Shown here: positions 13,357-19,722 of the stretch, piece after piece
How the letters are laid out: each line of letters opens with the position of its first letter
Numbering within the stretch: the stretch's first letter is position 1
Assembly (NCBI GenBank): GCA_002476905.1
Contig: DLND01000062.1
Span: 14,463-34,184, forward strand
Direction: 5' to 3'
DNA: 19,722 nt
Source of the DNA: Flavobacteriales bacterium UBA7519
GTDB taxonomy: Bacteria > Bacteroidota > Bacteroidia > Flavobacteriales > Weeksellaceae
The notes under the pieces: model-generated
The model's input: only the letters and a program-made list of their open reading frames with translations
What the model was told of the DNA's origin: nothing
Databases searched by the model: none
Made by a program: the position numbers and the translations under genes

Positions 13357-16300
13357 GTGTCGAAGATAAATAAAATTTTTCTAATAATCTGTACTTTTTC
13401 TGCACTAATTTCGGTTAATGCACAGATTTTCAGTTGGAAAAACCCAAATATCCCGCAAGATTCCCTTAAAAAAGACAGCGTCCTAATTTCTAAAATCAAT
13501 CAAGATTTTTTCACGAAAGACACACTTGACTTTATCAAAAAGCAGAATCGAGTGATTTATGATGAAGAAGTATTGGTAAAAAATGACAAAAAAAGGATTC
13601 TTGGAGAACTCAATTCCAAAGGCTCTATTATCAGAGGAATTACTTTTGGGAATAACCAAGGCTCATCTGTGCAGAGTTCTATGGATATGCAGATTTCGGG
13701 TAAATTGAGTCCCGATGTTTCGATTTTGGCTTCTATTTCGGACCATAATCTTCCGGTTCAGGCAGATGGTTACACACAGACATTGCAGGAATTTGATAAG
13801 ATTTATCTTCAACTGAATATTAAAAATCACAGCATCATACGCGCCGGACATCTGGATTTAAATGATGAAACGACTTATTTCGGGCGGTACCAAAGGCGAA
13901 GTATGGGATTGCAATTTCTTACCAATTGGGAAAAGAATGGTAACAAAACCTCCGTAGATGTTTCGGGAGGTGTTGCCCGAAGTGAGTTTTTCAGGATGCG
14001 TTTTCAAGGTGTTGAAGGTAATCAGGGACCTTACAGATTGACGGGAAAGAACGGCGAACTATTCATCACAATTATTTCTGGTTCAGAACAGGTTTATATT
14101 GATGGAATATTGATGAAACGTGGTGAAAATCAGGATTATATCATTAATTATAATACAGGAGAAATTACCTTCACGAGTTTCAGACCCATTTATTCTCAGA
14201 ACTTCATCAACGTATCTTATAATTACACCAACCGAAATTACACCAGATTCTTAATCACAGGAAACATCAAACATCAGCGTGAAAAGTTCAAAGCTGGATT
14301 CAGTTGGTTTATGGAGAATGACAATAAAAATGCACCACTTTCTCTCAACCTTAGCGAAGAAGACCAGCAAACTTTGGTGAATGCGGGCAACAATCAAAAT
14401 GCAATGTACTCGCCATCGGGTGTGGAAACGGAATACGACGTCAATAAAATTCTGTACAAAAAGATATTCGACACAGATTCTTTTCATTACGAGTTTTCTA
14501 CCGACCAAACTCAGGTTTTGTATCAGGTTTCATTTACTTATTTCGGTAGCGGAAAAGGGGATTATCAGTTACAACAATCTACCAACAATGGTCGCGTTTT
14601 CCAATATGTAGGAACTGGTTTGGGAGATTATATGGCGGTGAGAAAATTGCCAGCACCGGAGAAATCACAAGTTTATTCTGCTAACTTCGAGTATGCTTTG
14701 AACGAAGGCGTCATCGGAACAGATGTCTCATTGAGCAATTATGATATCAATATGTTTTCGTCCAAAGACAATGATCAAAACATTGGTTATGCAGCAAGAA
14801 TCTACGCCAACAAAACGTTCCGAAAAAATAATTGGACAGGAACGCCAATGTTGGAATATCAGGTCATCCAAAAAAACTTTCACGTTTTGGACAGAATCAA
14901 CAATGTTGATTTCTGGAGAGATTTCAATTTAACCAATGAGTTCAGCCAGATTACTCAGAACAGATTTATTTTCTCATTTCTGAATGACTTTAATAAAACT
15001 TCTAAGATTAATTATAAACTGAATTATCTTGAAGAAACGGATACATACAAAGGCATCAAAAACGACGTCGATGCTGTTTGGAAAATCGGAAAGTTCAATA
15101 ACCTCGCAGCGGTTTCTTATCTCGACACCAAATCGACTGACCTTAACACAACTTTCATCCGTGGTGCTGTTTCTACAGAATTGGCAAGCAAAAAAGGAAG
15201 CTGGATGTTGGGCGGCTCTATGGAGCACAATGAGAAAAAATACAACGCAACACAATTGTTGGATGTGACGAGTTTCAGTTGGAAAGAAGTTTTCATTCAG
15301 AAAAAAATCGAGGATTCTGCAAGAACCAAATTATTGACCAAAATTTATCTAAGAAGTAATGATTCGGTGCAGGATAATCGTCTTCAGAAGATGAACAATA
15401 TTTTGGGGTTGATGGCGGAAAGTCAAATCATCAAAACCGAAAAAACACAACTATCGACTTTGGTTCACTACAGAAAATTCTATTATGAAAATCGGACTTT
15501 GGCGAATGACCAGAATCAGGATTTTGTGGTGGGAAATATTTTATACAATCAGCAATTGTTCAAAAACGGAATGCGGCTGCAGCTTTTCTACGAATTAGGA
15601 AATGGTCAGGAAGCGCAACGTGAATTCCAATATATCAAAGTAACCGATGGACAAGGTGTTTATAAATGGACAGATTATAACAATGATGGCGTTCAGCAAT
15701 TAGACGAGTTTGAAGTAGCGGAATATGCGGATTTGGCTCAGTACATCAGAGTTTATACCAATAGCGTGAATTATCTTGCATCAAACAAAAACAAATTACA
15801 AGTCGCTTTATTCGTCAACCCATCGGTAATCATCAGTTCTGAAAATGCTTTTTTGAAGCGATGGAATTTTAATTTGTCTTTACTTTCCCAGAATTCTTAT
15901 ATGAAGGGAAGCAAAGTTTTGGTTTGGAATCCTTTTGAAAAACAATCAGATCAATTGCTGAGAACGCAGAATATATTAGCTTCCGCTTTATTCAATTCTA
16001 ATGACAAATCTGGCTGGAACGGAAGTTATCGATACACTGACAATGATAATTTGGTTAATGCCAATTACAGTAACGAAGCGCACGGGCAGAAATCTCATTT
16101 CCTGAATGTAGGTTATTCTTTTACTAAGGCTTTCCGCGCCGATTGGGAAAATACTTTGCAAAATGTAACGAACAGTTCGCAGGTTTATGCTTCCCGAAAT
16201 TATCTTCTTCAAAACTGGGAAACCAAGCCAAAAGGAACTTACAAATTGACCGAAACTTTGCAAACCGAATTATCCGGCGCGCTCCGTCAGAAAAAAAGAA

Positions 16301-16599
16301 CCGATGGCGAGGAACTTTTGAAAACTTATGAAATCTCGGGAACTTTTCAATGGGAAAAAGCGAAAACAAGTATAAGAGCCAATTTTTCTTTCATCAATAA
16401 TGATTTCTCTGGCAACAGCTTCAGTATCGTAGGAAATCAAATGTTAGAAGGATTAAAAGCTGGGAAAAATCAAGTCTGGACATTATACATCCAACAGGCG
16501 ATAAACTCATTTATTCAGCTTAATGTGAATTATGAAGGTCGAAACTCTGGTGATAGAACCATCCACATCGGAAGTATGCAAATCCGCGCCAGCTTTTAA
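13357..16599 (+). CDS. Large outer-membrane beta-barrel protein of unknown function
   Basis: A 1080-residue exported protein. GTG 13357 is the start because it is the only one that gives a complete signal peptide (MSKINKIFLIICTFSALISVNA, cleavage before Q23) and a -7 element lies just upstream. After a charged region (25-85) comes GSIIRGITFGNNQG and then a long series of amphipathic beta strands to a C-terminal aromatic residue (MQIRASF), typical of an outer-membrane barrel. DGILMKRGENQDYIINYN followed by TGEITF (249-272) resembles plug/hairpin segments of large Bacteroidota barrels such as SprA. An EF-hand-like loop DYNNDGVQQLDE (773-784), followed by FEVAEYADLAQYIRVYTNS, suggests a calcium-binding surface or periplasmic loop. 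I do not recognise a named family. It could be a translocon-like or receptor barrel. It is monocistronic. Confidence 0.75.
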   Translation: MSKINKIFLIICTFSALISVNAQIFSWKNPNIPQDSLKKDSVLISKINQDFFTKDTLDFIKKQNRVIYDEEVLVKNDKKRILGELNSKGSIIRGITFGNNQGSSVQSSMDMQISGKLSPDVSILASISDHNLPVQADGYTQTLQEFDKIYLQLNIKNHSIIRAGHLDLNDETTYFGRYQRRSMGLQFLTNWEKNGNKTSVDVSGGVARSEFFRMRFQGVEGNQGPYRLTGKNGELFITIISGSEQVYIDGILMKRGENQDYIINYNTGEITFTSFRPIYSQNFINVSYNYTNRNYTRFLITGNIKHQREKFKAGFSWFMENDNKNAPLSLNLSEEDQQTLVNAGNNQNAMYSPSGVETEYDVNKILYKKIFDTDSFHYEFSTDQTQVLYQVSFTYFGSGKGDYQLQQSTNNGRVFQYVGTGLGDYMAVRKLPAPEKSQVYSANFEYALNEGVIGTDVSLSNYDINMFSSKDNDQNIGYAARIYANKTFRKNNWTGTPMLEYQVIQKNFHVLDRINNVDFWRDFNLTNEFSQITQNRFIFSFLNDFNKTSKINYKLNYLEETDTYKGIKNDVDAVWKIGKFNNLAAVSYLDTKSTDLNTTFIRGAVSTELASKKGSWMLGGSMEHNEKKYNATQLLDVTSFSWKEVFIQKKIEDSARTKLLTKIYLRSNDSVQDNRLQKMNNILGLMAESQIIKTEKTQLSTLVHYRKFYYENRTLANDQNQDFVVGNILYNQQLFKNGMRLQLFYELGNGQEAQREFQYIKVTDGQGVYKWTDYNNDGVQQLDEFEVAEYADLAQYIRVYTNSVNYLASNKNKLQVALFVNPSVIISSENAFLKRWNFNLSLLSQNSYMKGSKVLVWNPFEKQSDQLLRTQNILASALFNSNDKSGWNGSYRYTDNDNLVNANYSNEAHGQKSHFLNVGYSFTKAFRADWENTLQNVTNSSQVYASRNYLLQNWETKPKGTYKLTETLQTELSGALRQKKRTDGEELLKTYEISGTFQWEKAKTSIRANFSFINNDFSGNSFSIVGNQMLEGLKAGKNQVWTLYIQQAINSFIQLNVNYEGRNSGDRTIHIGSMQIRASF

Positions 16600-16647
16600 A
16601 TAATGTTTAATTGTTACCCTTGATAATTAATCATTAACAATTGACAA

Positions 16648-17478
16648 TTAAATCTCGTTTCTACTCCACTCGCTCCAGCTCCCAACATAAAGATTCGGAA
16701 TATCGAAACCTGCATAATCCAAAGCCAAAAGAGAATGACAAGCCGTTACGCCGCTTCCGCAATGGAAAATGATTTTGTTTTTTTCATAGTTATCAAATAA
16801 TTCAGAATACAGATTCCTGAGAACCTCCGGAGACTTGAACAAACCTTTCTCATCCAGATTATCGATGAACGGAAAATTCTGAGCATTCGGGATATGTCCT
16901 GCCACCAAATCAATTGGCTCCATAATCCCATCATAACGTTGCGATTCTCGAACATCTACAATTACTGATTCTGCATCCTGCGTTGCTTTTTTCACATCAT
17001 CAATCCAAACCTGTGGTAACTGCCAATCTTGGTAATCGGAAATATAGTTGGTTTCAGGATAATAATCCTCAAAAGAACTTAATGGGTAATTCTGATTTTC
17101 TGCAACTTGCAATCCGCCATTCAGAACCTGAACATTGTTCTGACCAACCGCACGCAACATCCACCAAAATCTCGCAGCAGCATTAGCGCCATTTTTATCA
17201 TCGTAAATTACAACGTGAGAATCTTTATCAATTCCTAATTCGCCTAAAGTCTTGATAAAATCTTCAAACTTCGGAAGCGGATGACGACCTCCATTTTTAG
17301 GATTATCTATTTCTGCCAAATCAGAATTTAGGTCAACAAAAACCGAATTTTCAAGATGTTTTTTAAGATAGTCTTGTTTAGCACTGGAACCAGTTCTGAC
17401 ATCAAAAATTCTGAGATTTTGATTTTCAGATATCTGCATTAGTTCATCAACTTCTATTATTGGCGACAGATTTTGCAT
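16648..17478 (-). CDS. sseA: 3-mercaptopyruvate/thiosulfate sulfurtransferase (tandem rhodanese)
   Basis: A 276-residue cytosolic protein of two rhodanese domains. The N-terminal, non-catalytic one (about 5-140) has LRIFDVRTGSSAKQDYLKKH and AARFWWMLRAVG with NGGL. The C-terminal one (about 155-276) has VIVDVRESQRYDG, AGHIPNAQNFPF and the active-site loop CGSGVTA (C240), which is the mercaptopyruvate sulfurtransferase form rather than the thiosulfate form. It ends with the conserved YVGSWSEW. It transfers sulfane sulfur from 3-mercaptopyruvate to thiols or cyanide. It is divergent from the threonine dehydrogenase gene through a shared palindromic promoter. A link to the sulfite-using enzyme at 385 is possible but unsupported by position. 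Confidence 0.92.
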   Translation of the reverse strand: MQNLSPIIEVDELMQISENQNLRIFDVRTGSSAKQDYLKKHLENSVFVDLNSDLAEIDNPKNGGRHPLPKFEDFIKTLGELGIDKDSHVVIYDDKNGANAAARFWWMLRAVGQNNVQVLNGGLQVAENQNYPLSSFEDYYPETNYISDYQDWQLPQVWIDDVKKATQDAESVIVDVRESQRYDGIMEPIDLVAGHIPNAQNFPFIDNLDEKGLFKSPEVLRNLYSELFDNYEKNKIIFHCGSGVTACHSLLALDYAGFDIPNLYVGSWSEWSRNEI

Positions 17479-17528
17479 ATTATGAAATTTTTAAAAAATT
17501 TATTGGAATTCTTTTTGATTCTCAATCC

Positions 17529-17536
17529 CAAATTTA
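17529..17536 (-). promoter_or_regulatory. Putative -7 element of sseA
   Basis: The minus strand reads TAAATTTG, an exact TAnnTTTG, about 50 bases before the ATG (17478). It lies back to back with the plus-strand element at 17539-17546, two bases apart. No TTG sits at 18-19 bases upstream. Confidence 0.5.
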
Positions 17537-17538
17537 AT

Positions 17539-17546
17539 TAGATTTG
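17539..17546 (+). promoter_or_regulatory. Putative -7 element of tdh
   Basis: TAGATTTG matches TAnnTTTG. A TTG at 17515-17517 is 21 bases upstream, slightly long. The predicted RNA starts about 22 bases before the ATG at 17574. The element overlaps an in-frame TTG (17544), which rules that out as a start. Confidence 0.55.
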
Positions 17547-17573
17547 CCAATCAAGAAAAGTAAAAATGAAACT

Positions 17574-18527
17574 ATGACAGAAAAAATTCTCATCACAGGT
17601 GCGCTTGGACAAATTGGAACGGAACTAACCGTTAGATTATCAGAAATTTATGGTAAAGAAAACGTTATTGCTTCTGGTCTGGACAAGTGGAAAGAAGGCA
17701 TTACCGAAGCTGGTTATTATGAGAGATTAGATGTTACTAATTTCCAAGCTGTTACAGACGTCATCAAAGAACATAACATCACAACAGTTTATCATTTAGC
17801 ATCACTTTTATCCGGAACTTCAGAAAAGCAACCACTTTTTGCATGGAAACTGAATCTCGATCCATTGATCCACCTTTGTGAATTGGCAAAAGAAGGAACC
17901 TTGAAGAAGATTTTCTGGCCAAGTTCTATTGCTGTTTTTGGGAAAGGAATTCCTAAAGAAAATGTGGGACAAGAAGTTGTTTTGAATCCGACAACCGTTT
18001 ACGGAATCTCAAAAATGGCCGGCGAAAAATGGTGCGAATATTACTTTGAAAAATACGGCGTAGATATCAGAAGCATCCGTTATCCAGGTTTGATTTCTTG
18101 GAAAGCACCAGCAGGTGGAGGTACTACAGATTACGCCGTTGAGATATTTTATGAGGCTGTAGAAAACGGAAAATACACAAGCTTCATTAGTGAAAATACA
18201 GCGATGCCAATGTTGTATATGGACGACGCTATTGATGCAACAATCAAGCTAATGACAGCTCCAAAAGAACAGGTAAAAATACGTTACTCTTACAACCTTG
18301 GAGGGATGAGTTTTACACCTCAAGAATTGGCTATTGAAATCAAAAAAACAATGCCAGATTTTGAGATAAAATATGAGCCAGATTTCCGTCAGGCCATTGC
18401 AGATTCTTGGCCAGCGAGTATAGATGATTCTGCAGCGAAACAAGATTGGGGATTAGATTATAAATTTGACATTTCTTCTATGTCAATAGATATGATAAAT
18501 AATCTTAAAAAGAAATTAGGCAAATAG
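17574..18527 (+). CDS. tdh: L-threonine 3-dehydrogenase, short-chain (SDR/epimerase-like) type
   Basis: A 317-residue NAD-dependent enzyme oxidising threonine to 2-amino-3-ketobutyrate. Seen: the nucleotide-binding motif ITGALGQIG (7-15), the acidic end of strand 2 (SGLDKW), the catalytic serine in WPSSIAVFG (115-123) and YGISK (Y143, K147). The substrate-domain run RYPGLISWKAPAGGGTTDYA is the hallmark of SDR-type threonine dehydrogenases as in Flavobacterium and trypanosomes, which are unrelated to the zinc-dependent E. coli enzyme. Length fits (about 312). The ATG at 17574 is used because an upstream TTG lies in the promoter. A three-codon ORF (17566-17577) ends on the start codon in an ATGA overlap. 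The next step would need 2-amino-3-ketobutyrate CoA ligase, which is not next to it. Confidence 0.93.
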   Translation: MTEKILITGALGQIGTELTVRLSEIYGKENVIASGLDKWKEGITEAGYYERLDVTNFQAVTDVIKEHNITTVYHLASLLSGTSEKQPLFAWKLNLDPLIHLCELAKEGTLKKIFWPSSIAVFGKGIPKENVGQEVVLNPTTVYGISKMAGEKWCEYYFEKYGVDIRSIRYPGLISWKAPAGGGTTDYAVEIFYEAVENGKYTSFISENTAMPMLYMDDAIDATIKLMTAPKEQVKIRYSYNLGGMSFTPQELAIEIKKTMPDFEIKYEPDFRQAIADSWPASIDDSAAKQDWGLDYKFDISSMSIDMINNLKKKLGK

Positions 18528-18613
18528 CAAAATCTGAATAATCAATTTAAGTTAAATACTTTTTAACATTTGATTTTAAATTAATTATAAATAAAATATA
18601 AATTTTGGTTTAA

Positions 18614-19366
18614 GTGGTTTTATTGACTTTTAACATATCAATTTCTGAAAATAGAATATCAAAAAACAAAAATATTTCGGAAGCTGAATTGATTACATCT
18701 ATCGAAGAAAAAGCAGAAATCATACTTCTTTTGTTAGAGACCCACGATTTCAAGGCCACATTCTTTGTTGAGGTTTCTATTGTTGACAAGCTGAAAAAAC
18801 TCCTAAAAAAGATTTCATTTTCAAGACACGAAATTGCATTTTACAACGTCAATTCTACGCCAGAAAACATAGAAAAAACAAAGCAGAATTTGGAGCAATT
18901 TTTGGAAAAACCAATTCGTGGTTTGAGGCAAAAACACCATCAGATTTCTTACTCAGAAATCAAAAATTTGGACTTCAATTACGTCTCGAATATCGAAGAA
19001 TCTAAGCTCAATTTTCTATGGCGTAAACTGACTTCAAAAACTCACATTCACATCGAAAATGATTTAACGATAGTTCCAGAAAGTCAGTCGCCCTACTCTC
19101 AACTTCCGTTCAATGATTATGTCTTTCAGGTCACGCCAATGAAGTATTATGAGAGTATGCTTTTGGAGAGTTTGAAGAATAATGAGTACGTGATGATTTA
19201 CGTTAATGCTTGGCAATTTTTCAACCGAAACGAGTCGCCATTTGACTTACCATTTTACAAAAAGATAAACACCGGCCGCACATTTGAAGACCGTCTTGAG
19301 CAGCTATTTCAGTTCATTGATGAGAATGAGATAGCGGTCGCCAGAATGAAGGATTATTTATTTTGA
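18614..19366 (+). CDS. Polysaccharide-deacetylase-like protein without metal ligands (probable pseudoenzyme)
   Basis: A 250-residue protein with the layout of NodB-fold deacetylases, including the DUF3473-like C-terminus. The N-terminal strand reads MVLLTFNIS where active enzymes have TFD (N7 for the aspartate). ATFFVEVS (48-55) is the usual second strand. HEIAFYNVNS (72-81) stands where HEIASHGYxH is expected, so both zinc-binding histidines are replaced (Y77, S81). The C-terminal YVMIYVNAWQFFN and LPFYKKINTGRTFEDRLEQL match the FYxHPWE..LPFYRR...GRTE.RL pattern. No signal peptide. GTG 18614 is the first possible start, since TAA lies directly before it. It is 86 bases after tdh without a clear terminator, so read-through is possible. 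Probably non-catalytic, perhaps glycan binding. Confidence 0.7.
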   Translation: MVLLTFNISISENRISKNKNISEAELITSIEEKAEIILLLLETHDFKATFFVEVSIVDKLKKLLKKISFSRHEIAFYNVNSTPENIEKTKQNLEQFLEKPIRGLRQKHHQISYSEIKNLDFNYVSNIEESKLNFLWRKLTSKTHIHIENDLTIVPESQSPYSQLPFNDYVFQVTPMKYYESMLLESLKNNEYVMIYVNAWQFFNRNESPFDLPFYKKINTGRTFEDRLEQLFQFIDENEIAVARMKDYLF

Positions 19367-19483
19367 CACCGACTTTTCAAATTAAATATTTTGCAGATAA
19401 ATAGACTTATTTTTAAATAATCAATAATCATTATTAAGTAGTCTAAATCTACAAAAGTGTATGAGAATGAAGTGAAACTATCT

Positions 19484-19521
19484 AAAAAAGCCTGTTATCA
19501 TTCATACGATAAACAGGCTTT
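19484..19521 (-). terminator. Terminator of the metallophosphoesterase gene
   Basis: Perfect 10-bp stem AAAGCCTGTT (19487-19496) with AACAGGCTTT (19512-19521), plus inner ATC/GAT pairing. On the minus strand a T run follows (A run at 19484-19489). The plus-strand tail is poor, so it mainly serves the minus gene ending at 19546. Confidence 0.75.
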
Positions 19522-19545
19522 GTATTATATCAAAAAAATTTTGTT

Positions 19546-19722
19546 TTAACTCAATTCAAAAACGGTAATTTCCGGTAAGACCCCTACCCTACCAGGATAT
19601 CCGATTACGCCAAAACCACGATTAACATATAGATATTTATCACCGGTTTGGTACAAATCTGCCCATTTTGGATACTTAAACTTTACCGGAGACCATCTAA
19701 AATTTTTCAGATCAATCCCGAA
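19546..19722 (-). CDS. Metallophosphoesterase (YaeI-like), C-terminal part (cut by window edge)
   Basis: Minus-strand frame of 58 codons open from the window edge to a TAA at 19548-19546. It contains RWSPVKFKYPKWADLYQTG, then YLYVNRGFGVIGYPGRVGV and PEITVFEL. The run KYLYVNRGxGxxGxPGRVGxxPEIT is the conserved end of membrane-anchored metallophosphoesterases of the YaeI/YkuE type, in which the strand after the last metal-binding histidine closes the fold. The metal-binding residues themselves lie outside the window. A good terminator follows 25 bases downstream. Confidence 0.85.
   Translation of the reverse strand, partial: FGIDLKNFRWSPVKFKYPKWADLYQTGDKYLYVNRGFGVIGYPGRVGVLPEITVFELS

Noticed and set aside
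14251..16369. Several 60-93 codon frames on both strands within the large barrel gene and elsewhere
   Set aside because: All overlap well-supported genes in other frames, lack promoters and show no recognisable protein features.
16600..16647. AT-rich inverted pieces (AATTGTTA / TAACAATT) between the convergent barrel and sseA genes
   Set aside because: Low-complexity sequence without a T tract. It may help transcript ends but is not convincing as a terminator or repeat.

Overview
The window looks like chromosomal DNA of a Bacteroidota member of the Flavobacteriia, most probably Chryseobacterium, Epilithonimonas or a close Weeksellaceae relative. Four things point there: AT-rich DNA with A-rich translation starts, Bacteroidota -7 promoter elements (TAnnTTTG, several with a TTG about 18-19 bases upstream), signal peptides ending in A|Q, and two secreted proteins with type IX secretion (T9SS) C-terminal sorting domains. 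It carries no rRNA, tRNA, CRISPR array, insertion sequence or phage gene that I could find.

Layout. The left edge (1-165, minus) is the N-terminus of a DUF2723/GT117-type membrane glycosyltransferase. It is transcribed divergently from a pair of PLP enzymes (385-2772, plus): a cystathionine-beta-synthase-like enzyme, then a serine-palmitoyltransferase-like alpha-oxoamine synthase. This pairing matches the capnine (sulfonolipid) pathway enzymes cysteate synthase (CapA) and cysteate-C-fatty acyltransferase (CapB), and it is the most interesting metabolic system here. A small RelE/ParE-type toxin-antitoxin module follows (2877-3393).

Next come a secreted serine hydrolase (minus, to 5145), DNA-3-methyladenine glycosylase I, a REP-like perfect palindrome, and a fused orotate phosphoribosyltransferase/OMP decarboxylase whose second half looks like the eukaryotic UMP synthase type. 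After that lies a cell-envelope block. It holds an M1-peptidase-like protein that lacks its zinc ligands and ends in an outer-membrane beta-barrel (7413-10226), a SAM methyltransferase, two small T9SS-secreted proteins with identical 16-base leaders in front of their start codons, and a 1080-residue outer-membrane barrel protein of unknown function.

The right part holds a 3-mercaptopyruvate sulfurtransferase divergent from an SDR-type L-threonine 3-dehydrogenase, with back-to-back -7 elements between them. A polysaccharide-deacetylase-like protein that has lost its metal-binding residues follows. The right edge (19546-19722, minus) is the C-terminus of a YaeI-like metallophosphoesterase.

Most transcription units are short, one or two genes. 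Only capA/capB and the toxin-antitoxin pair look functionally coupled. Envelope functions recur: sulfonolipid synthesis, T9SS cargo, two large barrel proteins and a GT117-type enzyme.
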